Shown here: positions 25,194 through 33,264 of the stretch, one piece after another | How the letters are laid out: each line of letters opens with the position of its first letter | Numbering within the stretch: the stretch's first letter is position 1 | Assembly (NCBI RefSeq): GCF_023243115.1 | Contig: NZ_CP085081.1 | Location: forward strand, 1,984,001-2,048,000 | From: Sediminicoccus sp. KRV36 | GTDB taxonomy: Bacteria; Pseudomonadota; Alphaproteobacteria; Acetobacterales; Acetobacteraceae | Direction of reading: 5' to 3' | Length of the DNA: 64,000 nucleotides | Translations under genes and position numbers: made by a program | The notes under the pieces: model-generated | The model's input: only the letters and a program-made list of their open reading frames with translations | The model's database searches: none | What the model was told of the DNA's origin: nothing

Positions 25194-27671
25194 GTGAGTG
25201 GCACCCAGGCGAAGCGCGTCAAGCTCGACCTTGGGATCCTTCTGCCCGACGCGCCCGGCGAAGCCGATGCCTGCGTCTGGCGCCTGATCAGTGCCCTGAA
25301 TGGCCATGATGGAATTGACCAGGTCCATGTCGTCCCCGCATCGGGGGACCATCCAGCGCAGCTTTGCATTCACTACGATCCCGCTGTGGCGAGCCTGGCG
25401 CGCGTGCGGGACATCGCCCAAAGCACCGGCGCGCAGCTGACGGAGCGCTTCGGTCATGTCCTGTGGGATGTGGAGGGGTTGCGGGATGAACGCCGCGCGC
25501 GGACCGTCACCGATCTGCTGTCACGGCTGCCCGGCGTGATGGAGGCGGATGCGTCGCCGGCTGGGCCTGTGCGGATCGAGTTTGATCGCATTGCCACCTC
25601 CGAGGCTGCGCTGCGCCAGGCGCTTGCCGAGATGGGCGTGCGCCACCACGACGACGCCGCGCATGCTGAACATGAGCACGACCATGGCGGCCCGCTTGGC
25701 ACGAATTCCGAGCTGATCTTCGCGCTGCTCAGCGGCGCGCTGTTGATTGCGGGCTACCTCGCGTCCTGGCTCACCGATGCGCCGGCCTGGCTGCCTGTGG
25801 CGCTCTATCTCGGCGCCTACGGCTTTGGCGGCTACTACACGCTGCGCGAGGCACTCGACACCATCCGCCTTGGCCGCTTCGAGATTGACACGCTGATGCT
25901 GGTCGCCGCGGCAGGCGCCGCCGCGCTGGACAAATGGGCGGAAGGTGCGCTGCTGCTGTTCCTGTTCAGCATTGGCCACGCGCTTGAACACTACGCCATG
26001 GGCCGGGCGCGGCGGGCCATCGCAGCCCTGGCCGAACTTGCCCCACCCACAGCCGAACTGCGCCGCGATGGCGCGGTGCGCGAGGTTCCGGTCGCCGAAC
26101 TGGTGATCGGCGACACGATCATCCTGCGCCCGAACACCCGCATCCCGGCTGATGGCTTCGTGACTCAGGGCGAGAGCAGCGTGGACCAGGCGCCGATCAC
26201 CGGCGAAAGCGTGCCGGTGGATAAGCGCGCTGTCGAGGATACCGCGCGCGCTGCGCTGCGACCCGAGGGATTGCTGGCGGAAAACCGCGTCTATGCCGGC
26301 ACCATCAATGGTGCCGGCGCGCTGGAGGTGCAGGTGAGCCGGCTCGCCGCGGATAGCTCGCTCGCGCGGCTGGTGCGGATGGTGAATGAGGCGGAGGCGC
26401 AGAAATCGCCGACGCAGCGGTTCACCGACCGGTTCGAGCGCATCTTCGTGCCGGTGGTGCTGGCCGCGGTGCTCATGCTGTTGTTGGCCTTTGTCGTTCT
26501 CGATGAGAGTTTCGGCGAGAGTTTCTATCGCGCCATGGCGGTGCTGGTCGCCGCTAGCCCCTGCGCGCTGGCCATCTCGACGCCGAGTGCGGTGCTCTCC
26601 GGTATCGCGCGCGCCGCACGCGGTGGCGTGCTGGTGAAGGGGGGAGGGCCGCTTGAGAATCTGGGCAAGCTGGGCGCCATCGCCTTCGACAAGACCGGCA
26701 CGCTCACGGAGGGCAAGCCTCGGGTAACGGACGTGCTGCCGGCATCCGGCGTCGATGCCCGGGAGCTGCTGATGGTCGCGATCTCCGTCGAGGCGTTGAG
26801 CGACCACCCGCTCGCCGCCGCCGTGCTCCGCGATGGGCGGGCGCAACTCGGCACTAGCGTCACGGTGCCTGAAGCCACGGAGCTGCGCAGCATTACCGGA
26901 CGCGGCCTTGCGGCGCGGATCGGCGACGATGCGGTCTTCGTCGGCAAGGCAGCGCTGTTCGCGGAAATCGAGGGTCCGCCTGTCACGCCAGAGGTCCAGG
27001 CCATGATCGCTGGCCTGGAGCACGGCGGCCGCACGACCATGATCGTGCGGCGGGGCGAGCGATACCTCGGCGCCATCGGCCTGATGGACACGCCGCGCGC
27101 GGCCGCCGCAGGGGTCATCCAGCAGCTGCGCAAGCTCGGCATTTCGCGGATGGTGATGATGTCGGGCGATAATCGCCGCGTCGCCGAAGCGGTGGCGCAG
27201 CAGGTCGGGCTGGACGAGGCGTGGGGCGATCTGATGCCCGAGGACAAGGTCGCCGCCATTCAGCGCTTCCGGGCTGCGCAGGAGGTTGCGATGGTGGGCG
27301 ACGGCGTGAATGACGCGCCGGCCATGGCGCATGCCACGGTGGGCATCGCCATGGGGGCGGCGGGGTCCGACGTGGCGCTGGAAACCGCCGATGTGGCGTT
27401 GATGGGCGATGACCTCACGCGCCTGCCTTTTGTCATCGGGCTGAGCCGGAGCACGAACCGCGTCATCCGCCAGAATCTCTGGATCAGCCTGGGCATGGTG
27501 GCGGTGCTCGTGCCGGCGACGCTGTTCGGGCTGCAACTCGGTGCCGCCGTGGTGTTCCACGAGGGCTCGACGCTGCTCGTCGTCGCCAATGCGTTGCGTC
27601 TCCTGGCGTATCGTGATCCGAGCGAGACTTGGCTTCGCGGGCCTGGCAGCGTGCCGCTTGCCCGCAGCTGA
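25194..27671 (+). CDS. P1B-type heavy-metal ATPase (P1B-4-like)
   Basis: About 825 residues. After an atypical N-terminal region with weakly HMA-like repeats and a His-rich stretch (HHDDAAHAEHEHDHGG) come the ATPase motifs TGES, SPC (455-457) in a membrane helix, phosphorylated Asp499 in DKTGTLTEG, the HP motif SDHPLA and GDGVNDAP. SPC together with HEGST near residue 789 in the last helix is the signature of the P1B-4 group, which exports Co, Zn, Cd or Fe rather than Cu. No ATG exists between the previous stop and the conserved region; GTG 25194 is my best start, with a weak ribosome site. The thioredoxin and permease genes upstream probably share its transcript. Confidence 0.9.
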   Translation: MSGTQAKRVKLDLGILLPDAPGEADACVWRLISALNGHDGIDQVHVVPASGDHPAQLCIHYDPAVASLARVRDIAQSTGAQLTERFGHVLWDVEGLRDERRARTVTDLLSRLPGVMEADASPAGPVRIEFDRIATSEAALRQALAEMGVRHHDDAAHAEHEHDHGGPLGTNSELIFALLSGALLIAGYLASWLTDAPAWLPVALYLGAYGFGGYYTLREALDTIRLGRFEIDTLMLVAAAGAAALDKWAEGALLLFLFSIGHALEHYAMGRARRAIAALAELAPPTAELRRDGAVREVPVAELVIGDTIILRPNTRIPADGFVTQGESSVDQAPITGESVPVDKRAVEDTARAALRPEGLLAENRVYAGTINGAGALEVQVSRLAADSSLARLVRMVNEAEAQKSPTQRFTDRFERIFVPVVLAAVLMLLLAFVVLDESFGESFYRAMAVLVAASPCALAISTPSAVLSGIARAARGGVLVKGGGPLENLGKLGAIAFDKTGTLTEGKPRVTDVLPASGVDARELLMVAISVEALSDHPLAAAVLRDGRAQLGTSVTVPEATELRSITGRGLAARIGDDAVFVGKAALFAEIEGPPVTPEVQAMIAGLEHGGRTTMIVRRGERYLGAIGLMDTPRAAAAGVIQQLRKLGISRMVMMSGDNRRVAEAVAQQVGLDEAWGDLMPEDKVAAIQRFRAAQEVAMVGDGVNDAPAMAHATVGIAMGAAGSDVALETADVALMGDDLTRLPFVIGLSRSTNRVIRQNLWISLGMVAVLVPATLFGLQLGAAVVFHEGSTLLVVANALRLLAYRDPSETWLRGPGSVPLARS

Positions 27672-27675
27672 CAGG

Positions 27676-27693
27676 CATTCCCCTCGGGGAATG
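27676..27693. terminator. Hairpin between convergent ATPase and MipA genes
   Basis: CATTCCCC and GGGGAATG form an 8-base-pair stem (27676-27683 with 27686-27693) with a very short loop, five bases after the ATPase stop. There is no T-run. Its place between convergent genes is the main argument. Confidence 0.35.
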
Positions 27694-27749
27694 ACCCGCC
27701 AGAGCGGCGACGCCCGGACGGGTCGGCAGGGTTGAGCGCCCCCCTGGCG

Positions 27750-28568
27750 CTAGAAACGATAGCTCAGGCCAAGGCCGAAGGTGAGCTGGTTCGGGTTCCC
27801 CTCATCCCGAACGATCGGGCTGTCGGCGGCGGCGCTGACAAGGCGCCGGTAGCTGAGCAAGCCGCTGACGCCCCAATTGGCGGTGAGGTCGTAATTCGCC
27901 GTCAGGCCGATGCCGATGTCGCGGATGCCCGCATCGGGCTGGTAGGCCGGCAGGCCGCTCGCTGCCGCGCCACGCGCATCAATGCCGAAATACGTGTTGT
28001 TGTAGCGCTCGCTCGCATAGGTCGCGCCGGCGAGCAGGCCGAGGCGCAGGCGCTCAGTCGGCCGGAATCGATAGCTGGCGCCGAAGCTGAGGAGAGTGCC
28101 GCCATGTGTGTCCGAGACATCCCGCAGCACCTGCAACTCGATGGCCGCCTCGTCGCGCGGGGTCAGTACCGCACGGAAGGGGATGCGCAGGAAGAGCCCC
28201 GCCTCGAACGCGTCATCTACCTCATTGAGCAGCTTCACGCGGGCATTTTCCACATTCTGGCGGCCACGGCGCAGCGCGAAGACGGGGCCGAATTCCAGGC
28301 TCTCCAGCGTCAGGATATTGGCGCGCAAGCCGATGCCGCCGGCCAGCGTCGCGGTCTCGATGTAGTTGGCGCCGTAGGCGACGCGGGCCGCGACGAGGGG
28401 CGTGGCGGCGCGATCGCTGGCGCCTTCGTATTCCGGGCTCGACAGGACTCCCAGGGTGAAGAATCCGGTCAGGCGGACTGGTTCCTGGGCGAGGGCCGGC
28501 GTGGCGATGGCGGCCACGAGAAGTGGCGCTGCGATGGTCAGCAACGCGGAGCGAAGAGCGAGGTGCAT
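27750..28568 (-). CDS. MipA/OmpV family outer-membrane protein
   Basis: 272 residues. Signal peptide MHLALRSALLTIAAPLLVAA with cleavage after PALAQ, then a beta-barrel-like sequence ending in the typical aromatic terminus FGLGLSYRF. MipA/OmpV family features are FTLGVLSSPEYEGASDR near the start and SYRRLVSAAADSPIVRDEGNPNQ near the end. MipA in E. coli is a scaffold for murein enzymes, while OmpV-like members act as outer-membrane or metal- and antibiotic-related proteins. The ATG at 28568 is preferred over one at 28676 because it starts the signal peptide. Two palindromes lie 76-132 bases upstream. Confidence 0.85.
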   Translation of the reverse strand: MHLALRSALLTIAAPLLVAAIATPALAQEPVRLTGFFTLGVLSSPEYEGASDRAATPLVAARVAYGANYIETATLAGGIGLRANILTLESLEFGPVFALRRGRQNVENARVKLLNEVDDAFEAGLFLRIPFRAVLTPRDEAAIELQVLRDVSDTHGGTLLSFGASYRFRPTERLRLGLLAGATYASERYNNTYFGIDARGAAASGLPAYQPDAGIRDIGIGLTANYDLTANWGVSGLLSYRRLVSAAADSPIVRDEGNPNQLTFGLGLSYRF

Positions 28569-28643
28569 GAGGCATGCCTTTGCATGAAATGAAAGCCGGC
28601 CGCGGGGCTGGCGGCGACGGCTCGGCGACAACTTGCCGCTGGT

Positions 28644-28659
28644 CATATTGTTCAATATG
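28644..28659. promoter_or_regulatory. AT-rich palindrome upstream of mipA-like gene
   Basis: CATATTG-TT-CAATATG is a perfect 7-base inverted repeat, 76 bases upstream of the MipA/OmpV start in otherwise GC-rich DNA. Its size suits a dimeric repressor such as the TetR or MarR family. No -10/-35 pair is certain around it. Confidence 0.5.
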
Positions 28660-28680
28660 AAACTGACCATCGTCAAGAAG

Positions 28681-28700
28681 GCAGAATTGTAATATTCTGC
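28681..28700. promoter_or_regulatory. Second palindrome upstream of mipA-like gene
   Basis: GCAGAAT-TGTAAT-ATTCTGC is a perfect 7-base inverted repeat with a six-base spacer, 22 bases from the first palindrome. Unrelated in sequence to the first, so it may be another protein's site or an RNA hairpin near the end of the TetR transcript (the TetR stop is 124 bases away). Confidence 0.45.
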
Positions 28701-28823
28701 TACAGCCTAAAGGGCTGGAAAGATGTCTGTTTCTTGAAGGAATCCTGAATGCCGGGGCGTGCGGGCAAGCCGACACGCCGCGGGCGCTGAAACATCAGGC
28801 CGCGGTGGAACGGGGAGGGCGTC

Positions 28824-29453
28824 TCAGCGGAAGGGCGCGGCGCAGGCCTCGACGACCAGGGCCAGGAGGTCATCCGCGACCTCGTGGCCTTGCTCGTCCG
28901 GTCGCCACAGATCACCGCCGGCCCCTTCCGCCCGCAAGGTGCAAAGCCCGTGCACCGAGGCCCAGGCCAGCGCCAGGCGCGCGCGCAGCGCCCTGGGGGG
29001 CGCGTCGGGCACGACGGCCGTCATCGCGTCCACCAGCGGCGTCCAGGCGCTGGCCTGGGCCTGTCGCCAGGTGTCACTGCCGGTGTCGATCAGGTCGCTC
29101 CGGCACATCACCCGGAAATAGGCGGGCGTCGTGGTGGCGAAGGCGATGTAGCCGTGGCCCGTCGCCAGCAGGCGCTCCTTTGGCGTGGCACCGGGCGGCA
29201 GGGCGGCGACGGCGTCGTTCATCGCCCGGGCCAGGCGTTCCTCGCCTTCCATGGCGAAGGCGGTCAGCAGGCCGCGCTTGTCACCGAAATGCGGCGCGGC
29301 CGCCGAGTGTGAAACGCCGGCCCGCCGCGCGCATTCGCGCAGGCTGACGGCCTCCGGCCCGGCTTCCAGTACGATCTCCGCCACCGCATCCAGCAATGCG
29401 CGGCGCAACGCGCCATGATGATGGCGGCCTTCGGGTTTTGGCGTGACGCTCAC
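28824..29453 (-). CDS. TetR/AcrR family regulator (WHG-domain type)
   Basis: 209 residues. N-terminal helix-turn-helix (LLDAVAEIVLEAGPEAVSLRECARRAGVSHSAAAPHFGDKRGLL) followed by an all-helical ligand domain with MCRSDLID and WASVHGLCTLRAEGAGGDLW, the pattern of TetR regulators with the WHG C-terminal domain. It is transcribed away from the two membrane-protein genes at 29623-30923 and ahead of the MipA/OmpV gene, so either could be its target. An 11-base palindrome lies in a putative promoter between it and 29623. Confidence 0.9.
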   Translation of the reverse strand: MSVTPKPEGRHHHGALRRALLDAVAEIVLEAGPEAVSLRECARRAGVSHSAAAPHFGDKRGLLTAFAMEGEERLARAMNDAVAALPPGATPKERLLATGHGYIAFATTTPAYFRVMCRSDLIDTGSDTWRQAQASAWTPLVDAMTAVVPDAPPRALRARLALAWASVHGLCTLRAEGAGGDLWRPDEQGHEVADDLLALVVEACAAPFR

Positions 29454-29522
29454 CCGCGCACCATGCCGGGGCGGCGGCGGTGTGACAATGCGCAGCGCGG
29501 CGGTAAAGGCGTAATCTGACCG

Positions 29523-29550
29523 TTGACAAGATTAAATCTAGGCATCTAAC
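29523..29550 (+). promoter_or_regulatory. Putative promoter with internal operator for 29623-30923
   Basis: TTGACA (29523-29528) and TCTAAC (29545-29550, four of six matches to TATAAT) are 16 bases apart. The spacer holds the palindrome AGATT-A-AATCT (29529-29539). A repressor bound there would block RNA polymerase; the divergent TetR protein is the obvious candidate. Confidence 0.5.
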
Positions 29551-29622
29551 TTTCCATCGTCAATATATCCAGGAACCCTGCCCGATGCGCGTCCTCCACC
29601 TCCGCACCCAGCGGGGCGATCC

Positions 29623-30102
29623 ATGACGGCTCTCTCGCCCCAATGCGTGTTCGCGATGGCCAGCGGAATGGCCATGGCCGGGTGGGTCCTGCTGGTGGCT
29701 GGCATCCTGCTGCGCAGCCCCGTGCTGCGGGACAGGGTGGCCGGCTTCTGGATCCCGCTGGCCCTCACGACGCTCTACGCGGCGATCATTCTTGTGCATT
29801 GGACCAGCGTGGCGGAAGGCGGCTTTGGCAGCCTGTCCGCGGTGGCGGCCCTGTTCAGCTCGGAATGGATATTGCTGGCGGGGTGGGTGCATCTGCTGGC
29901 CTTCGACCTGCTGATCGGTGGCTGGATCGCGCGGGACGCCGCGACGCGGGCGGTTCCCCGCTGGGCGCTGCTCCCTGTCCTGCCCGCCGCCTGCCTGCTC
30001 GGCCCGGCGGGCTTCCTGCTCTGGATCATGATCCGTACCAGCGCGCCGAGTGCCACGCGGCGCCGGCCTGGGCCAACCTCCATGCCGGTGGCGGCGCGGT
30101 GA
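29623..30102 (+). CDS. ABA4-like (DUF4281) membrane protein
   Basis: 159 residues, four predicted membrane helices. The second half matches the ABA4-like family: SSEWILLAGWVHLLAFDLLIGGWIARDA followed by LPAACLLGPAGFLLWIMIR. In plants ABA4 is needed for neoxanthin synthesis; the bacterial function is not known, though carotenoid or membrane-lipid links are suggested by the plant member. The stop codon overlaps the start of the next gene (TGATG). Confidence 0.78.
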   Translation: MTALSPQCVFAMASGMAMAGWVLLVAGILLRSPVLRDRVAGFWIPLALTTLYAAIILVHWTSVAEGGFGSLSAVAALFSSEWILLAGWVHLLAFDLLIGGWIARDAATRAVPRWALLPVLPAACLLGPAGFLLWIMIRTSAPSATRRRPGPTSMPVAAR

Positions 30103-30923
30103 TGGCCGGCTCCCGCCACGCCATGGCCTGGCTGCCGCCGAGCGGCCCCCTGGCCGCCGCCTATCACGGTGACCGGCTGCTCGCCGCCATCGGCCTGTTC
30201 CTGCTGCTGTGCCTGGTGCCCACCGGCGCCGCCCATCTGCTCGACACGCGGGGCGGGGAGGGGCCAGGTGCCTGGGTCAAGCCGATGAAGTTCCAGCTGT
30301 CCCTGGCGGTCCACCTGCTGACCATCGCCTGGATGATGCTGCTGCTGCCCGGACGCGTTCGGCGCGGCTGGATGGCGCGCGCGCTGGTGCTGGCCCTTGT
30401 CGCGGCATCGCTGTTCGAGGCGGGCTATATCGCCTGGGCGGCCTCGCGCGGGATCGCCTCGCATTACCATGTGGCGACGCCATTTGGCGTGATGATGTAC
30501 CGCCTGATGGGCGTGGGCGCCGTGTGCCTGGTGCTGGCCACCATCGGCATGGGTGCGCTGGTGCTGCGGCATGGCGAGGGGCCGCGCGTGATCGTCGAGG
30601 GCGCAGGGCTGGGGCTTGTGCTCGGCGGTGTGCTGGGGGGTGCGACGGGTGTGTGGATGTCCGTGCAGCCTGGCCATGGTGTCGGCCTGGCGGGGGATGC
30701 CGTGCGATGGGCGGTGCTGGGCTGGCTGCGCAATGGCGGGGATCTGCGGGTGGCGCACTTCTTTGGCCTGCACATGATCCAGGCTTTGACCATCCTGGCG
30801 GTCCTGCTCTGGGCCACCGAGCAAGCCCGTTGGCGCGGCCTGCTCTACGGGGCGGCGGCGCTGGGAACGCTGTTCACGCTGGGCACCTTCCTTCAGGCCA
30901 TGCTGGGCCGGCCCTTCGCCTGA
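30102..30923 (+). CDS. Polytopic membrane protein of unknown function
   Basis: 273 residues with about seven hydrophobic helices (near 27-45, 66-82, 93-113, 131-152, 163-183, 213-236, 243-263). I do not recognise a family with certainty. Charged motifs GGEGPGAWVKPMKFQLSLAVH and ASHYHVATPFGVMMYRLMG, and a late LHMIQAL helix, might be functional (His residues in membrane helices). It overlaps the ABA4-like gene, so the two are likely co-translated and may act together, under TetR control. Confidence 0.75.
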   Translation: MAGSRHAMAWLPPSGPLAAAYHGDRLLAAIGLFLLLCLVPTGAAHLLDTRGGEGPGAWVKPMKFQLSLAVHLLTIAWMMLLLPGRVRRGWMARALVLALVAASLFEAGYIAWAASRGIASHYHVATPFGVMMYRLMGVGAVCLVLATIGMGALVLRHGEGPRVIVEGAGLGLVLGGVLGGATGVWMSVQPGHGVGLAGDAVRWAVLGWLRNGGDLRVAHFFGLHMIQALTILAVLLWATEQARWRGLLYGAAALGTLFTLGTFLQAMLGRPFA

Positions 30924-31180
30924 TCGGCGCCAGCCTGCCGCAACAATCGGATGAGTGGGCCAGGCGTAGCGCCCACCACATCATGCTGGAAACCACCAGC
31001 AACATGGGCGACAATCCCGGTGTCAGCCCGCCCGCCTTGGCGAGCTGACACGATGCTTCAGCCCGCCACCAGCCGCAGGCCCTGCACCAGGCCAGTTTGC
31101 GTTCGGGCAATGCCCATGGCCATGGAAAGCGCGTAGGCTGCCCCGCATCAGAGTTCTGACAACCAAAGCCGAGCGTGTGC

Positions 31181-32173
31181 ATGCCCGAAATACTGCCCGA
31201 CGCCCCGCCAGCCACTCAGGCTGCCAACGCTCCAGCCGGCATGCGCCGCGTGCCCGGGGGCGTTTTTCGCATGGGCAGCGATGTCCATTACGCGGAAGAA
31301 GCCCCGGCGCACCGCGTGCGGGTCAACGCCTTCTGGATGGACGAAACCACCGTTACCAACGCGCAATTCGCCAGCTTCGTCGCGGCCACCGGCTACGTCA
31401 CCGTGGCCGAACGGCGGCTTGACCCGGCGATGTATCCTGGCGCCCGTCCGCGTGACCTGAAGCCTGGCGGCCTGGTCTTCCGCATGACCACCGGCCCGGT
31501 GCCGACCGACGACTACAGGCATTGGTGGGCCTGGACTCCCGGCGCCTGCTGGCGGCACCCCGAAGGCCGCGGCAGTGGCATTCAAAGCCGGCCGAACCAT
31601 CCGGTGGTGCAAGTCAGCCATGAGGATGCCGAAGCCTACGCGAACTGGGCCGGCAAGGCGCTGCCGACGGAAGCCGAATGGGAGTTCGCCGCGCGCGGCG
31701 GGCTGGAAGGCGCGGAATTTGTCTGGGGCGATGAGCTGACCCCCGGTGGCCGTCACATGGCCAATACCTGGCAGGGCGAGTTCCCGTGGCGCAACTCGGC
31801 CGAGGATGGTTTTCCCGGTGTCGCACCCGTCGCGTCCTTCCCGCCCAACGGTTACGGACTTTACGACATGGCGGGCAATGTCTGGCAATGGACAACCGAC
31901 TGGTTCGCGCCCGGCCATGCCGCGGACGCCGCCAAGCCAGAGCCCCAGACCTCCTGCTGCATGCCGAGCGATCCGCGAGGCCCGGCGATGGACGCTTCCT
32001 TCGACCCCAGCCAGCCGGCCATCCGTATTCCGCGCCGCGTGGTGAAGGGTGGCTCCTTTCTCTGCGCCCCCTCCTATTGCCGCCGCTACCGCCCCGCCGC
32101 GCGGCACGCGCAGATGGTGGATACGGGGATGAGCCATATCGGCATTCGCTGCATCCGGCGCGACGCCGCATGA
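31181..32173 (+). CDS. Formylglycine-generating enzyme family protein
   Basis: 330 residues. Formylglycine-generating enzymes oxidise a cysteine in sulfatases to the catalytic aldehyde. Family blocks are PGGVFRMGSD, DETTVTNAQFASFV, NHPVVQVSHEDAEAYANWAGK, LPTEAEWEFAARGG and GNVWQWTTDW. The C-terminal GGSFLCAPSYCRRYRPAARH carries both active-site cysteines (Cys295 and Cys300 from this start), so it should be catalytic rather than one of the many inactive relatives. ATG 31181 is preferred; GTG 31175 would add two residues. Its stop overlaps the AraC start by four bases, and a sulfatase follows. Confidence 0.92.
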   Translation: MPEILPDAPPATQAANAPAGMRRVPGGVFRMGSDVHYAEEAPAHRVRVNAFWMDETTVTNAQFASFVAATGYVTVAERRLDPAMYPGARPRDLKPGGLVFRMTTGPVPTDDYRHWWAWTPGACWRHPEGRGSGIQSRPNHPVVQVSHEDAEAYANWAGKALPTEAEWEFAARGGLEGAEFVWGDELTPGGRHMANTWQGEFPWRNSAEDGFPGVAPVASFPPNGYGLYDMAGNVWQWTTDWFAPGHAADAAKPEPQTSCCMPSDPRGPAMDASFDPSQPAIRIPRRVVKGGSFLCAPSYCRRYRPAARHAQMVDTGMSHIGIRCIRRDAA

Positions 32174-33168
32174 GCACGACTGCTGCCCCCACCAGCCGCC
32201 GCGATTTCCAGGACCCTGATAGCTTCGCCGATGCCGTGCAGAACGCCCATTTGCGCCTGACGCTGCAGCGGGGCGGCCACTTCCGCGCGAAGGTCACGCA
32301 GGCACGCTTGCCAATGGTCAATCTCTCGCTGGTTGAGGAAAGCCTGCCGAGGATGGCGCTGATCGAAACTGCGCCCGAGCGCATCTACGTCCGACCGACG
32401 CTGCACGAGGATTCACCAAGCATCGCGGATGGCCAGGAAGAACTCCCGGGCACCATACGCTTGCGCCATGAAGCATCGCTGAGCGTCGAGCATACGACCG
32501 GCGATACGGTACGCCGGAACCTGTCCCTCCCGTGCGAAGCCCTGCAGGCGCGCACAGTGTTGCTTCTCGGGCGTGACCTCAGCGCCATGCTGCAAGGCCC
32601 GCTGCGCATGCGCCCCGCCCCCGGCGATTTCACCACACTGGTCGCGCTGCATCACGAAGCCATCGGCCTTGCCCGGGACGCACCGCACATCCTCGCACAT
32701 CCCGTGGCCGCCGAATCGCTCGATGCCCGGATTGCTGAAGCGCTGCTCGCCGCATGGGACCAGGCGACGGCGCTGCCCGAACGTGCAGCGCAGCGGCGCG
32801 GCAACCTGCTGATGAGCCGGGTGCTTCGCCGCATCGAGGAGGAGCCCTCCGCGCCGCTGCACCTGACCGCACTTTGCGAAGCCGCCGGCTGCTCGGCCAA
32901 GACGCTGGAGGTGCTGTTCCGCGAGAGGCTCGGCCAGACACCCATTCGCTACCTTCACAGTCGCCGTCTACGGCTGGCGCATCACGCACTGCTGGCGGCC
33001 GACCCGCGTGGGGTTACCGTCGCGGCCATCGCGCTGGAATGCGGCTTCTGGGAACTTGGGCGCTTTGCCGGCGCCTATCGCGCCATGTTCGGTGAAACTC
33101 CTTCCGAGACGCTGCGTCACAAGCGCGCGGTGACTATGAATTTCGGGCCATTTACGATTTCTGCATAG
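32170..33168 (+). CDS. AraC family transcriptional regulator
   Basis: 332 residues. The last ~100 residues hold the two AraC helix-turn-helix motifs (LHLTALCEAAGCSAKTLEVLFRERLGQTPIRYL and GVTVAAIALECGFWELGRFAGAYRAMFGETPSETL). The N-terminal ~200 residues form a ligand-binding or dimer region with no recognisable motif. Placed between the maturase and the sulfatase gene and overlapping the former, it is probably the local activator of sulfate-ester use. Confidence 0.92.
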   Translation: MSTTAAPTSRRDFQDPDSFADAVQNAHLRLTLQRGGHFRAKVTQARLPMVNLSLVEESLPRMALIETAPERIYVRPTLHEDSPSIADGQEELPGTIRLRHEASLSVEHTTGDTVRRNLSLPCEALQARTVLLLGRDLSAMLQGPLRMRPAPGDFTTLVALHHEAIGLARDAPHILAHPVAAESLDARIAEALLAAWDQATALPERAAQRRGNLLMSRVLRRIEEEPSAPLHLTALCEAAGCSAKTLEVLFRERLGQTPIRYLHSRRLRLAHHALLAADPRGVTVAAIALECGFWELGRFAGAYRAMFGETPSETLRHKRAVTMNFGPFTISA

Positions 33169-33264
33169 ATGCCCTCGACCGGGCGGGTTGATGTTCGCTG
33201 CCGGTGAGCCAGTGGCGCCGCACGGTCGCGTCTCCATTTGGCCAAACCCAACGGAGCAGGACAG

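Noticed and set aside
30924..31180. A minus-strand frame in the gap before the formylglycine-generating enzyme, with a short membrane-like segment
   Set aside because: Too short and ambiguous to assign to a family; could be chance hydrophobic coding in GC-rich DNA.
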